Source of the DNA: Silvania hatchlandensis
Lineage (GTDB): Bacteria; Pseudomonadota; Gammaproteobacteria; Enterobacterales; Enterobacteriaceae
Direction: 5' to 3'
Length of the DNA: 64,000 nucleotides
Assembly (NCBI RefSeq): GCF_025564065.1
Contig: NZ_JAMGZK010000042.1
Location: forward strand, 62,001-126,000
Under the pieces are notes generated by a model, which was not told the DNA's origin, ran no database searches, and worked only from the letters and a program-made list of their open reading frames with translations. The translations under genes were made by a program, and so were the position numbers. Of the stretch, positions 21,020 through 29,927 are shown piece by piece. Position 1 is the stretch's first letter, and every line of letters begins with the position of its first letter.

Positions 21020-22387
21020 TTAATCGCAGGTGACCACTTTCATCGCCAGACCGCCGCGAGAGGTTTCGCGGTATTTGGCGTTCATGTCTTTCCCGGTTTC
21101 GTACATGGTTTCGATGACTTTATCGAGGCAGACGCGCGGCTCGCTGGTACGGCGCAGGGCCATACGTGCAGCATTGACTGCCTTCACTGAAGCAATCGCG
21201 TTACGTTCGATGCACGGTACCTGTACCTGACCCGCGACCGGATCGCAGGTCAGACCGAGGTTATGCTCCATGCCAATTTCTGCGGCAATGCAGACCTGCA
21301 TCGGGCTACCGCCCAGCAGCTCAGCAAGGCCAGCCGCCGCCATGGAACACGCCACGCCCACTTCACCCTGGCAACCGACTTCTGCACCTGAAATAGAGGC
21401 ATTCATCTTGTACAGCGAGCCGATGGCGCTGGTAACCAGCATGTAGCGTGCCAGTGAGTTGGCGTTGACTTCGCGAATGAACTTGTCGTAATAGGCCAGC
21501 ACCGCTGGAACGATACCGCAGGCGCCGTTTGTTGGCGCGGTGACCACGCGGCCACCCGCAGCGTTCTCTTCGTTGACGGCCAGCGCGAACATGTTGATCC
21601 AGTCCACGACCGCCATGGGATCGCTGGTGGTTTTGTCGCTGCTGACCAGCATCCGGCGCAGCGCTGCCGCACGACGCGGGACGCGCAGTTTGCCCGGCAG
21701 AACGCCCTCGGTGGTGATACCGCGTTCAATACCGCCGCGCATCACATCCCAGACGTTAGCAAAGTGCTGTTCCAGCGCTTCTTTGCTGTGCAGCGCCAGT
21801 TCGTTTTTCATCATCAGGCCGGAGAGCGACAGGCCGCTTTCCTGGCAATGGCGCTGGAGGTCTGCCGCCGATTTATACGGGTACGGCACCGCCACAGGCG
21901 CGCTGTTGCTCTGACCAAAGTGTTCTTCATCGACGATAAACCCACCGCCGATGGAGTAATAAGTCTGGCTGTAAATCGCTTTGTCGCCGGCCAGGGCGGT
22001 GATCCGCATCCCGTTTTCGTGCAGCGACAGATTATCAGCATGAAAATTCATGCAGCGATCAACCGGGAATTCAACTTCATGTTCGCCTTTGGCCAGCAGC
22101 AGTCGGCCATGGGTATTCACGTCCTGGATAAAATCAGGGATCGCGTCAATATCAACGGTATCCGGCAGGTTGCCCGCCAGCCCCATAATGATGGCGATAT
22201 CGGTATGGTGGCCTTTGCCGGTGAGCGACAGGGAGCCATAGACATCAACCACCACGCGGGTGGTATCGCGCAAAATGCCGCGTGAAATGAGATCATCCGT
22301 GAAGAGTTTACCGGCTTTCATTGGCCCGACGGTATGCGAGCTGGAAGGACCAATGCCGATTTTAAAAATATCGAAAACGCTAATCAT
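21020..22387 (-). CDS. sdaB: L-serine dehydratase 2 (L-serine deaminase)
   Basis: 455 residues, the E. coli SdaB length. It is a [4Fe-4S] single-chain serine dehydratase: the N-terminal SDH beta domain starts MISVFDIFKIGIGPSSSHTVGPMKA, and the alpha domain contains the cluster cysteines in TNGACGIVPA, EVGCQGEVGVACSM and LTCDPVAG. It converts serine to pyruvate and ammonia. It follows the serine transporter gene sdaC on the minus strand with a 63-bp spacer containing a strong hairpin. Confidence 0.96.
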   Translation of the reverse strand: MISVFDIFKIGIGPSSSHTVGPMKAGKLFTDDLISRGILRDTTRVVVDVYGSLSLTGKGHHTDIAIIMGLAGNLPDTVDIDAIPDFIQDVNTHGRLLLAKGEHEVEFPVDRCMNFHADNLSLHENGMRITALAGDKAIYSQTYYSIGGGFIVDEEHFGQSNSAPVAVPYPYKSAADLQRHCQESGLSLSGLMMKNELALHSKEALEQHFANVWDVMRGGIERGITTEGVLPGKLRVPRRAAALRRMLVSSDKTTSDPMAVVDWINMFALAVNEENAAGGRVVTAPTNGACGIVPAVLAYYDKFIREVNANSLARYMLVTSAIGSLYKMNASISGAEVGCQGEVGVACSMAAAGLAELLGGSPMQVCIAAEIGMEHNLGLTCDPVAGQVQVPCIERNAIASVKAVNAARMALRRTSEPRVCLDKVIETMYETGKDMNAKYRETSRGGLAMKVVTCD

Positions 22388-22422
22388 GATGCGTCTCTTG
22401 CTTTCCGTGTGTAGAGAAGGGT

Positions 22423-22442
22423 GCGCCGTCCGAAGACGGCGC
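22423..22442 (-). other. UUCG-capped hairpin between sdaC and sdaB
   Basis: GCGCCGTC and GACGGCGC form a perfect 8-bp stem; on the minus (mRNA) strand the loop is TTCG, an exceptionally stable tetraloop. No T-run follows, so it is more likely an mRNA-stabilising or partial-attenuation element than a full terminator. Confidence 0.6.
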
Positions 22443-22450
22443 GAGAGGAA

Positions 22451-23740
22451 TTAAGCGAACAGTGAGAAGAAGATAGCGGAGATGGCAATCAGACCCATAA
22501 TCACAACGAAGACGTTGCTGATATGGCCGCTGTATTTACGCATCGCGGGTACTTTCTGAATCGCGTACATCGGCATCAGGAACAGGATCATCGCGATAAT
22601 CGGGCCGCCCAGGGTTTCGATCATGCCGAGGATGCTCGGGTTCATGGTCGCAACTGCCCAGGTGGTCAGCAGCATAAACAGCGCGGTGATTTTGTTCAGT
22701 TTGCTGATTTCAATGCTTTTACCTTTACCGCGCAGGGATTTAATCACCATGCCGTTAAAGCCTTCACGTGCGCCCAGGTAGTGGCCGAGGAAGGATTTGG
22801 TAATCGCGATAATGGCGATGATCGGTGCCATCCAGGCAATCACCGGTGCATTAAAGTGGTTCGCCAGGTAAGAAAGAATCGAGATGTTCTGGGCTTTAGC
22901 TGCTGCCAGGTCCGCCGGGGACAGGCTCAGTACACAGCTGAAGACGAAGAACATAACGGTAATTACCATCATGATGTGAGCGCGTGCCAGGATGCTGGAG
23001 CACTTCTTCTCTGCGCCCTGACCGTACTCTTCACGCTTTGCGACCGCGAAGGAGGAGATGATCGGGGAGTGGTTGAAGGAGAACACCATAACCGGGATCG
23101 CCAGCCACAGGGTCATCAACAGGCCGTTACCGGTCGCGGATGCGCTGCTGAAGGAGAGGGTATCCAGCGCCGCACCGTTCCACTGTGGGATCAGGTAGCA
23201 CGCCAGCACCATCAGGGCGATAACAAACGGGAACACCAGCACGCTCATCGCTTTCACGATCATCTGCTCACCGAAGCGCACGATGGTCATCATGCCGACG
23301 ATCAGGATCAGCGACAGAATGGCGCGCGGTGGTGGGGTCATTCCCAGCTGGTGGGTCATGAAGCTATCCACCGTGTTGGTGATGGCGACGCTGTACACCA
23401 ATAGAATCGGGTAAATCGCGAAGAAGTAGAGCAGGGTAATCAGTTTACCTGCGCCGATACCGAAATGTTCTTCAACAACTTCGGTGATGTCTTCACCCGG
23501 GTTTTTACCGGACAGCACAAAACGGGTCAGACCGCGGTGTGCAAAGTAGGTCATCGGGAAAGCGATAATCGCCATGATAATCAGCGGAATCAATCCGCCA
23601 ACGCCCGCGTTAATAGGCAGGAAAAGAACACCAGCGCCGATTGCTGTACCGTACAGGCCAAGCATCCACATGGTATCTGATTTACGCCATCCGCTTCGGG
23701 ATTCAATCGAAGCAACGGTGCTGGTTTGGGTGGTTTCCAT
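22451..23740 (-). CDS. sdaC: Serine/H+ symporter SdaC
   Basis: 429 residues, the E. coli length, of the hydroxy/aromatic amino acid permease (STP) family. About eleven hydrophobic segments are visible, with the family signature [21 protein letters not shown] near the N-terminus. It imports serine with protons and feeds the deaminase encoded next, sdaB. A long upstream region (23741-24219) carries a plausible CRP site. Confidence 0.96.
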   Translation of the reverse strand: METTQTSTVASIESRSGWRKSDTMWMLGLYGTAIGAGVLFLPINAGVGGLIPLIIMAIIAFPMTYFAHRGLTRFVLSGKNPGEDITEVVEEHFGIGAGKLITLLYFFAIYPILLVYSVAITNTVDSFMTHQLGMTPPPRAILSLILIVGMMTIVRFGEQMIVKAMSVLVFPFVIALMVLACYLIPQWNGAALDTLSFSSASATGNGLLMTLWLAIPVMVFSFNHSPIISSFAVAKREEYGQGAEKKCSSILARAHIMMVITVMFFVFSCVLSLSPADLAAAKAQNISILSYLANHFNAPVIAWMAPIIAIIAITKSFLGHYLGAREGFNGMVIKSLRGKGKSIEISKLNKITALFMLLTTWAVATMNPSILGMIETLGGPIIAMILFLMPMYAIQKVPAMRKYSGHISNVFVVIMGLIAISAIFFSLFA

Positions 23741-24219
23741 TGTGTCTCCAGGAAGTAGCTAAATGTCAGGTTTCAAGTCAAATCCGATGAAAAACGGCCT
23801 GACGGTAATATGAAATTCGTTCAGTGACGGTTTTTATATAATTTTTACCCGTCTCTTTTGGCGGGCGGAAAGATACATTTTCGTAATGGATCTATCAGTG
23901 ATCGTGATCCCAAATGCGATAATCCACTTTTGATGTGGATATATTTAGACCATTTGTCTGCTAAGGAAACGTCATGGCAAATTAATGGTCGCGAAGGCTA
24001 CCATTAACGACATGCGGTGAGATAGTGCGCCCTTAAAGATAGGTGACTTACGCTGTAAAGATGCTCATTTATAGTGTTTTTTGGCGATATCTGGCGTTCA
24101 GAGATGATAAGACACGGTTTCAATTTCAAGGTAATCGTTTGCGTTGTGTTATGAAATAGCAAAAACATAAGTGAAGATTATATTGAATCGCGGGCTATGT
24201 GGCTGACAGGAATAAATAA
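23741..24219. other. Long non-coding region upstream of sdaC
   Basis: AT-rich, with no credible gene on either strand. It contains a -10-like element on the minus strand (TATAAA, 23833-23838), a CRP-like site (23897-23912) and an inverted repeat ATCCAC/GTGGAT (23922-23940). It is the likely control region of sdaCB. Confidence 0.5.
23897..23912 (-). promoter_or_regulatory. Putative CRP site upstream of sdaC
   Basis: On the minus strand TGGGA-N6-TCACT, two mismatches from the CRP consensus TGTGA-N6-TCACA. It lies roughly 70-80 bp upstream of the likely sdaC start site, compatible with a class I activator position. Catabolite control of sdaCB is known in E. coli. Confidence 0.45.
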
Positions 24220-24247
24220 GCCGGGCGGCGAAAAGGCCTTACCCGGC
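24220..24247. repeat. REP-like element downstream of ppnN
   Basis: GCCGGG (24220-24225) and CCCGGC (24242-24247) pair around a 16-nt core, GCGGCGAAAAGGCCTTA, of the REP type. Confidence 0.55.
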
Positions 24248-24267
24248 TGTGCAAGAGAGGATTGTTT

Positions 24268-24287
24268 GCCCGGCTGATGCACCGGGC
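24268..24287 (-). terminator. Hairpin after ppnN
   Basis: GCCCGG and CCGGGC pair around an 8-nt loop directly after the ppnN stop. Only a weak T-rich tail follows on the minus strand, so it may act together with the REP-like element at 24220-24247. Confidence 0.45.
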
Positions 24288-24295
24288 TTAAAAGA

Positions 24296-25660
24296 CTACG
24301 CGCAAATCTCGTAACAAGGGATATAGGCAGAGCCTGGCAGCTTCATACGGTGTTGAGCGACGAAGCCCTGCAGCAGATCGTCCATGCGCCGCATCATCTC
24401 GCGGTCGCCATGAATTTTATACGGGCCGAACTCTTCAATGGCCTGGATGCCCACCTCTTTAACGTTACCCGCCACAATGCCGGAGAACGCGCGACGCAGA
24501 TCGGCGGCGAGCACTTCAACGGGCTGATCGGGATACAGTTTCAGGTTCGCCATGTTCTCGTGCGACGGTTCAAACGGGATTTGCAGATCCGGTGAGATAC
24601 GGATTGACCAGTTAAAGCTGTAGGCATCCCCGGTGTCGCGGCGGTTCTCTTTCACCTGCGGCATGGCCTTTTTCATCAGACGTGCCACTTCTGCCGGGTC
24701 ATCGATGATAATGCGATAGTGACGACGTGCGGCTTCGCCCAGGGTGTGGACGATAAACTCATCCATCACGCGGAAGTAGTCGGCGCTCTCTTTCGGGCCG
24801 GTCAGGATCAGCGGCAGTACCTGGTCCTTGTTGGCCGGATGCATCAGAATACCCAGCAGATACAGCAGCTCTTCCGCCGTACCCACGCCGCCAGGGAAGA
24901 TGATAATCCCGTGAGCGATACGCACGAACGCCTCCAGACGCTTCTCGATGTCCGGCATGATGATCAGTTCGTTGACCAGCGGATTAGGCGGCTCAGCGGC
25001 TATGATCGACGGCTCGGTCATGCCAATGAAGCGCCCTTCTTTATAGCGCTGCTGAGCGTGGCCAACCGCCGCACCTTTCATTGGCGCTTCCATCGCGCCG
25101 GGGCCGCAGCCCGTGCAGATATTCAGCTCGCGCAGGCCCAACTGGGTCCCTACGCGACGGGCGTACAGATATTCGTTTTCGTTAATGGAGTGCCCGCCCC
25201 AGCAGACGACGGTGTTCGGTGCTTCCCCTACGTGTAGGGCACGCGCGTTACGCAGAATGGAGAACACCAGGTTGGTGATATGGACTGAGCTGTCCAGATC
25301 CAGATGCTGGAAACGCCCGGCATTGCTGATTTGGCCGTTAACAAACAGGATATCGCGCAGCACCGCAAACAGGTTGGCCTGCAGCGCACGGATGATGCGT
25401 CCGTCGACAAAGGCATCTTCTGGCGGGTTGATCAGCTCCAGCTTCACGCCACGTTCCCGGCGCAGGACATTAATATCGAAGCTTTCAAAGCGGGACAGCA
25501 GCTCTTTGCTGTTGTCGGTCAGGCTGCCGGAGTTCAGAACGGCAAGTGAACAGTTGCGAAACAGTTGATAAAGATCGCTGCTGGCCGTGCTCTTGAGCAT
25601 GTCCACTTCCAGCTGCGACAACATATCCATTGAGCCAAGCGGGCTAATATGTGTAATCAA
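24296..25660 (-). CDS. ppnN: Pyrimidine/purine nucleotide 5'-monophosphate nucleosidase PpnN
   Basis: 454 residues, the E. coli YgdH/PpnN length. The central LOG-like (lysine decarboxylase-like) domain has the signature [13 protein letters not shown] and [16 protein letters not shown]- and C-terminal extensions (DUF4478/DUF3412) flank it as in the family. It cleaves nucleoside monophosphates to base plus ribose 5-phosphate and is allosterically activated by (p)ppGpp in E. coli; the ppGpp synthetase relA lies 14 kb away. Confidence 0.95.
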   Translation of the reverse strand: MITHISPLGSMDMLSQLEVDMLKSTASSDLYQLFRNCSLAVLNSGSLTDNSKELLSRFESFDINVLRRERGVKLELINPPEDAFVDGRIIRALQANLFAVLRDILFVNGQISNAGRFQHLDLDSSVHITNLVFSILRNARALHVGEAPNTVVCWGGHSINENEYLYARRVGTQLGLRELNICTGCGPGAMEAPMKGAAVGHAQQRYKEGRFIGMTEPSIIAAEPPNPLVNELIIMPDIEKRLEAFVRIAHGIIIFPGGVGTAEELLYLLGILMHPANKDQVLPLILTGPKESADYFRVMDEFIVHTLGEAARRHYRIIIDDPAEVARLMKKAMPQVKENRRDTGDAYSFNWSIRISPDLQIPFEPSHENMANLKLYPDQPVEVLAADLRRAFSGIVAGNVKEVGIQAIEEFGPYKIHGDREMMRRMDDLLQGFVAQHRMKLPGSAYIPCYEICA

Positions 25661-25738
25661 GTGAGCTCCTTATGGGACGTTTATCGTCTTTCCCTGTTGA
25701 TTACAATAGCCCTGGCTTATGACCTTTCACAACCCAAA

Positions 25739-25756
25739 GCGCGGAAGCTACCGCGC
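25739..25756 (-). terminator. Hairpin after queF
   Basis: GCGCGG and CCGCGC pair around a 6-nt loop, with TTTGGG following on the minus strand. It lies between queF and the ppnN promoter region and is a weak terminator candidate. Confidence 0.45.
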
Positions 25757-25776
25757 ATATTGTGAAATTATTTCTG

Positions 25777-26619
25777 TTACTGACGCACTAAACGGCCGGT
25801 TGCCGGTACGAAATCGGTATTGCTGCGCCATGGATTGATGTCCAGCCCGCCGCGTCGGGTATAGCGCGCGTAGACGCTCAGGCATTCTGGCTGGCAGAAC
25901 TGCAGAATGTCATTGAAGATGCGCTCGACGCACTGCTCATGGAATTCATTATGGTTACGGAAAGAGACCAGATAGCGCAGCAGCTTTTCGCGGTCGATTT
26001 TTGCCCCGCGATACTGGATTTGTACCGAACCCCAGTCGGGCTGATGGGTGATCAGGCAGTTGGATTTCAGCAGGTGACTGACCAGCGTCTCTTCCACCAC
26101 TTTGCCGCTGGCGGCATTTTCCAGCCAGGCGGTGTCAAACTGGTAGTTGTCGATCGCAATATCCTGCTCGTCAATGCAGGTGCCGTGGAAGTGGGCGATA
26201 GGCTGACCTTCCAGTTCATCAACACGATACAGCGCCACCGTTACGTTGCCTTGTGCACAGGAACGTAAATCGCGCTCCAGCGTTCGCTGAACCGCTTCCC
26301 AGCTGTCAAAGCGGGTCTGGTTAAAGCTGTTGAGGTACAGTTTAAAGCTCTTGGACTCCACCAGGTTGATGCTGGTGTAATCCAGTTCAACGTGACCCAC
26401 CGCCACCTGCGGTAAGCCGCGGGCGTTCAGCCAGGAGAGTTCATACAGGGTCCAGATATCGCCGCCGTGGAAGGGCAGGGCATCGGCTTTCAGGCCCAGA
26501 GGATCGCGATTGAGGCTGCGCGGGACGCCCTGCAGCAGGCTGGCATCGTAGGTATCACGGTAGGCAGTGGTTTTGCCCAGCGTTAAGCCCGATAAGGCAT
26601 CATGGTTTTCGTAAGACAT
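25777..26619 (-). CDS. queF: NADPH-dependent 7-cyano-7-deazaguanine reductase QueF
   Basis: 280 residues (282 in E. coli), the long bimodular QueF type. The QueF motif [17 protein letters not shown] (NADPH site) starts at residue 88; the nucleophilic Cys188 lies in [16 protein letters not shown] with the catalytic Asp195. It reduces preQ0 to preQ1 for queuosine in tRNA. The partner genes queE and queD are elsewhere in this window. It diverges from syd across 69 bp. Confidence 0.96.
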   Translation of the reverse strand: MSYENHDALSGLTLGKTTAYRDTYDASLLQGVPRSLNRDPLGLKADALPFHGGDIWTLYELSWLNARGLPQVAVGHVELDYTSINLVESKSFKLYLNSFNQTRFDSWEAVQRTLERDLRSCAQGNVTVALYRVDELEGQPIAHFHGTCIDEQDIAIDNYQFDTAWLENAASGKVVEETLVSHLLKSNCLITHQPDWGSVQIQYRGAKIDREKLLRYLVSFRNHNEFHEQCVERIFNDILQFCQPECLSVYARYTRRGGLDINPWRSNTDFVPATGRLVRQ

Positions 26620-26688
26620 GTTTCATTGTCACTTTAAAGGTAAACTATACGGCTGAGTGTATCCTGGCTTATATAAAGAGAGAAACCG

Positions 26689-27234
26689 GTGGATAAAGAG
26701 ACTGCTGCGGCTTTGAAGGCGTTTACCGCGCGCTATTGCGACGCATGGCATGAACAAAAAGGAACCTGGCCCCAGAGCGAAGCGCTGTCCGGCATCCCTT
26801 CGCCGTGCATTATTACTGCCTCCACAGACAGTGTCATCTGGCAGCCGCAGCCGTTTACGGCAGAGCAGAATGTAAAGCCAATTGAACGCGCGATGAATAT
26901 TGTGGTACAACCAGCCGTAATCGCGTTCTATACCACACAGTTTGCCGGGGATATGTGCGCTCGCTTCGAAAATGAAACGCTGATGCTGCTGCAAACCTGG
27001 AGCGAAGACGATTTCCTGCGCGTGCAGGAGAACCTGATCGGGCATCTGGTCACGCAAAAACGCCTGAAGCTGTCGCCGACGTTCTTTATCGCCACGCTGG
27101 ACAGCGAACTGGATATTATCTCCGTCTGTAATCTTACGGGCGAGGTGCTCAAAGAGACGATTGGTACGCGAACCCGCCAGGTACTCTCTGATTCTCTTGC
27201 GGATTTCCTCAACCTCCTTCATCCCGTCGTGTAA
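26689..27234 (+). CDS. syd: SecY-interacting protein Syd
   Basis: 181 residues, the E. coli length, starting at GTG (26689) with an AGAGAG purine tract upstream. Conserved blocks include [30 protein letters not shown] and [29 protein letters not shown]. Syd is a cytoplasmic membrane-peripheral protein that binds SecY and is thought to police SecYEG assembly. It is followed by the csrB control region. Confidence 0.94.
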   Translation: MDKETAAALKAFTARYCDAWHEQKGTWPQSEALSGIPSPCIITASTDSVIWQPQPFTAEQNVKPIERAMNIVVQPAVIAFYTTQFAGDMCARFENETLMLLQTWSEDDFLRVQENLIGHLVTQKRLKLSPTFFIATLDSELDIISVCNLTGEVLKETIGTRTRQVLSDSLADFLNLLHPVV

Positions 27235-27253
27235 TCCAGAATACTACTGCACT

Positions 27254-27271
27254 TGTGAGAGATCTCTTACA
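27254..27271 (+). promoter_or_regulatory. UvrY (SirA) box upstream of csrB
   Basis: TGTGAGAGATCTCTTACA is an 18-bp near-perfect palindrome that differs by one base from TGTAAGAGATCTCTTACA, the UvrY/SirA-type site known from csr sRNA promoters. It is about 175 bp upstream of the csrB start. A second half-like copy (TGTGAGAGATCG) begins at 27277. Confidence 0.85.
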
Positions 27272-27338
27272 AAGACTGTGAGAGATCGACGCAATAAATC
27301 GAACATGACATCAATCTAAATCTAATAAAATTCAAATA

Positions 27339-27351
27339 TATCAATTTGTTA
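27339..27351 (+). promoter_or_regulatory. Putative IHF site upstream of csrB
   Basis: TATCAATTTGTTA matches the IHF consensus WATCAANNNNTTR at every position, inside a strongly AT-rich tract, halfway between the UvrY box and the csrB promoter. A bend here would bring bound UvrY to the polymerase. Confidence 0.65.
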
Positions 27352-27445
27352 TTATATTTATTGCACGTTGGTAGCTGGCGTTATCACTTTAATTTGGCTT
27401 ACAGGGTACCTTGTAAGACGAAGCGGAATAAGGGATTCTATGTCT

Positions 27446-27810
27446 GTCGACAGGACGGCGACGCAAGAAACGAACATCAGGATGATGGCGTTTCTTAATC
27501 TGGATACGTCAGGAAGGCGCAACAAGGAAGGCTTCAGGAAGAAGCAAGAGGATAACGCAGGACGCGTTAAAGGACACCTCCAGGAAGGAGAATGAGAGCC
27601 GGTACGGATGTCCGGTGGGTCAGGAAGACCAGGACGTTTCAGGATGAAACAGACACATCAGGATGATGTGTGCAGGAAGCAGCGGTCGAGGGAAGACCAG
27701 ACCTTCGGGTCAGAGGAAAAGTTGTCACGGACGAGCAGGGAGCACCAAAAGTAGCTGGATTGCTGCGAAACGAACCGGGAGCACTGTTTTTACAGTGCTC
27801 CCTTTTTTTT
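27446..27810 (+). ncRNA. csrB: Regulatory RNA CsrB (CsrA-sequestering)
   Basis: About 365 nt, beginning GTCGACAGG and ending in a strong terminator. I count some 22 GGA motifs, most as AGGA in hairpin loops flanked by complementary arms (for example ACATCAGGATGATGT and GTTTCAGGATGAAAC). The central CGCAGGACGCGTTAAAGGAC and the AGAGGAAAAGTTGTCA segments match E. coli CsrB as I recall it. The RNA titrates the translational regulator CsrA. Its position between syd and yqcC is the conserved one. The 5' end is by alignment memory, with a weak TTGTAA...ATTCTA promoter 5' of it. Confidence 0.96.
27777..27810 (+). terminator. Intrinsic terminator of csrB
   Basis: GGGAGCACTGT and ACAGTGCTCCC form a perfect 11-bp stem with a TTTT loop, followed by eight T. 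Confidence 0.95.
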
Positions 27811-27868
27811 ATTTCTGCGCGGTCTTTGCTATGCTGCGCGCCGTTCAGTTTTTCAGTTGAGGTTTTCC

Positions 27869-28195
27869 ATGACGCATCCCGACAGCGTGCGCGCACAGCT
27901 GCACGCACTCGAAGCTCTATTGCGCGATCATCAACTGTGGCAAGTGACGGCGCCGCAGCCTGACGCATTTGAGAGTACGCAACCCTTCTGCATGGATACC
28001 CTGGAGCCGTTTGAATGGCTGCAGTGGGTGCTCATCCCCCGCATGCACGCCTTGATTGACGGCGGTCACCCGCTGCCAAACGGCTTTGCCATTGCCCCCT
28101 ATTATGAAATGGCGCTGGATGCCGCCCACCCGGCCCGCGATGTCGTGTTAGCGGAACTGCTGGCGCTGGATGCGTTATTTGGCGAGCCGTCATGA
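27869..28195 (+). CDS. yqcC: Conserved protein YqcC (DUF446)
   Basis: 108 residues (109 in E. coli) from the ATG at 27869, preceded by TTGAGG; a TTG in frame 12 bp upstream is actually the Shine-Dalgarno. Family signatures include LEALLRDHQLW, PFCMDTLEPFEWLQWVLIPRMHALI and PYYEMAL. It is a small helical protein of unknown function. Its stop overlaps the truC ATG (ATGA), suggesting a shared role or at least coupled translation with truC. Confidence 0.93.
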   Translation: MTHPDSVRAQLHALEALLRDHQLWQVTAPQPDAFESTQPFCMDTLEPFEWLQWVLIPRMHALIDGGHPLPNGFAIAPYYEMALDAAHPARDVVLAELLALDALFGEPS

Positions 28196-28965
28196 TCGAA
28201 ATCCTTTACCAGGACGAGTGGCTAGTCGCCGTCAACAAACCTTCAGGCTGGCTGGTTCACCGTAGCTGGCTTGATCGGGATGAAAAAGTGGTGGTGATGC
28301 AGACCGTGCGCGATCAGATTGGTCAGCACGTTTTTACTGCCCATCGGCTCGACAGACCGACATCTGGCGTGCTGCTGATGGGGCTGTCGAGCGAGGCCGG
28401 TCGACGCTTGTCGCAGCAGTTTGAACAGCACCAGATCCAGAAACGCTACCATGCCATTACCCGCGGCTGGTTGACCGATGCGGCAACGCTGGATTATCCG
28501 CTGGTCGAAGAGCTGGATAAAATCGCCGATAAATTTGCCCGCGATGACAAAGGTCCCCAGCCTGCGGTGACGGATTATCGCGGCCTGGCGACCACCGAAA
28601 TGCCGGTCGCCGTCAGCAAGTTCCCGACCTCGCGCTACAGCCTGGTTGAACTGGAGCCGAAGACCGGCCGCAAGCATCAGTTGCGTCGTCATCTGACGCA
28701 TCTGCGCCACCCAATTATCGGCGACAGTAAACACGGCGACCTGCGGCAGAATCGCAGTGCCGCAGAGCATTTTGGCTGCAATCGCCTGATGCTGCACGCC
28801 AGCCAGCTGAGCCTGACGCATCCGTTTACCAACGAGCCGCTGATCATTCGCGCCGGGCTGGACGCGGTGTGGATGCAGGCGCTGTCACAGTTTGGCTGGT
28901 GCGGGCAACTCCCCGAAAATGAAAGGGTTGAGTTTGACGTCGCCAACGTTCAGGATGATCGTTAA
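28192..28965 (+). CDS. truC: tRNA pseudouridine(65) synthase TruC
   Basis: 257 residues (260 in E. coli), RluA-family. The catalytic Asp54 lies in AHRLDRPTSGVLLMG; the N-terminus (LVAVNKPSGWLVH) and the LEPKTGRKHQLRRHLTHLRHPIIGD motif are typical. It makes pseudouridine 65 in tRNA-Ile1 and tRNA-Asp. It overlaps yqcC and is followed 24 bp later by yqcA. Confidence 0.96.
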   Translation: MIEILYQDEWLVAVNKPSGWLVHRSWLDRDEKVVVMQTVRDQIGQHVFTAHRLDRPTSGVLLMGLSSEAGRRLSQQFEQHQIQKRYHAITRGWLTDAATLDYPLVEELDKIADKFARDDKGPQPAVTDYRGLATTEMPVAVSKFPTSRYSLVELEPKTGRKHQLRRHLTHLRHPIIGDSKHGDLRQNRSAAEHFGCNRLMLHASQLSLTHPFTNEPLIIRAGLDAVWMQALSQFGWCGQLPENERVEFDVANVQDDR

Positions 28966-28989
28966 TCGCGTCTAATCAGGGAGTAAAAC

Positions 28990-29439
28990 ATGGCTGTAGT
29001 CGGAATTTTTGTCGGTACGATGTATGGCAATGCGCTGCTGGTGGCAGAAGAGGCCGAAGCCATCCTCGCGGGAATGGGGCATAAAGCCACGGTCTATGAA
29101 GATTCAGATCTGGCCGACTGGCAAAAATACCAGAGCGACTATGTGCTGGTGGTCACCTCGACAACCGGACAGGGCGATCTGCCAGACAGTATCGTGCCGC
29201 TGTTTGAGAGCATCAAAACTACGCTCGGCTATCAGCCCGAGACGCGCTACGGCATCATCGCCCTTGGCGACAGCACCTACGCGAATTTCTGCGGCGGCGG
29301 TAAGCAGTTCGATGCCCTGCTGCAAGAGCAAAGCGCCCAGCGCGTGGGTGAAATGCTGATGATTGATGCCTCTGAACACCCAGAGCCGGAAAGCGAATCC
29401 AATCCCTGGGTAGAAAACTGGGGTACGTTGTTAAAATAA
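28990..29439 (+). CDS. yqcA: Flavodoxin-like protein YqcA
   Basis: 149 residues, the E. coli length. It is a short-chain flavodoxin (MioC-like) with the FMN phosphate loop [12 protein letters not shown], the [10 protein letters not shown] loop and [17 protein letters not shown]. The redox partner is not known. A strong stem-loop (29442-29470) follows the stop. Confidence 0.94.
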   Translation: MAVVGIFVGTMYGNALLVAEEAEAILAGMGHKATVYEDSDLADWQKYQSDYVLVVTSTTGQGDLPDSIVPLFESIKTTLGYQPETRYGIIALGDSTYANFCGGGKQFDALLQEQSAQRVGEMLMIDASEHPEPESESNPWVENWGTLLK

Positions 29440-29441
29440 GC

Positions 29442-29470
29442 TCTGGCCCTCCCGGATGCGGAGGGCCAGA
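29442..29470 (+). terminator. Stem-loop after yqcA
   Basis: TCTGGCCCTC and GAGGGCCAGA form a perfect 10-bp stem with a 9-nt loop. No T-run follows, but it directly ends the yqcC-truC-yqcA unit. Confidence 0.55.
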
Positions 29471-29927
29471 ACCCGTTGCCAGTTAACAAAACGACCTTGC
29501 ATACAGTGTAAGGTCACTGAATCGAGTTATCTTTGGGCAATGGCCCTCAAATCCTTATCGTAATCATGGGTATTGGCAGGCATTTTCACTGCGTCAAGCG
29601 ACCTGATTCACACTCCCGAGATTCCCTGCAGCTCGCCTGCCGCTTACTGCCATGCAGTTTTCATTTCCGTGAAGTCTCTTCCATTGGCCTGGGCTTTTGC
29701 CATAAACAACTGAACATGACTGTACCAATGTTGTGTTGTTGCACGGTGAGGGTGGCCTTGTTCCTTTCTTATACTTTTCTCGCCAGTTAATAAAAATGCA
29801 GTAAGCAAGGCGATACGACCTTAACGTTGAAAACTGCAAAAAACACAAACACGTCATTCTGAGTACCCTACAGGTCGCGTTGTTCAGAATGAACGTAGCG
29901 AAAAAGCTATGATTCAGGAGTGCAATA
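29471..29927 (+). other. Long non-coding region upstream of gudP
   Basis: The region has frames on both strands without Shine-Dalgarno or family resemblance, so I read it as non-coding. It holds the presumed gudP promoter (a TATACT-like element near 29769 without a convincing -35) and a 9-bp inverted repeat at 29854-29892. It probably contains the control sites for glucarate induction. Confidence 0.45.
29854..29892. promoter_or_regulatory. 9-bp inverted repeat in the gudP leader
   Basis: TCATTCTGA and TCAGAATGA are perfect inverted copies with 21 bp between them, ending 35 bp before the gudP ATG. It could be an operator with half-sites about three turns apart or an mRNA stem-loop. Confidence 0.45.

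Noticed and set aside
26629..27222. 197-codon frame on the minus strand opposite syd
   Set aside because: Antisense shadow of syd; its upstream part overlaps nothing resembling a promoter or ribosome binding site.
27446..27776. Repeated AGGA units resembling a repeat array
   Set aside because: Considered as a CRISPR-like or tandem repeat; the units are short, irregular and sit in hairpin loops, which is the CsrA-binding pattern of CsrB.
27639..27968. 109-codon frame on the minus strand over csrB and yqcC
   Set aside because: Antisense to the csrB RNA and its terminator; no sign of translation.
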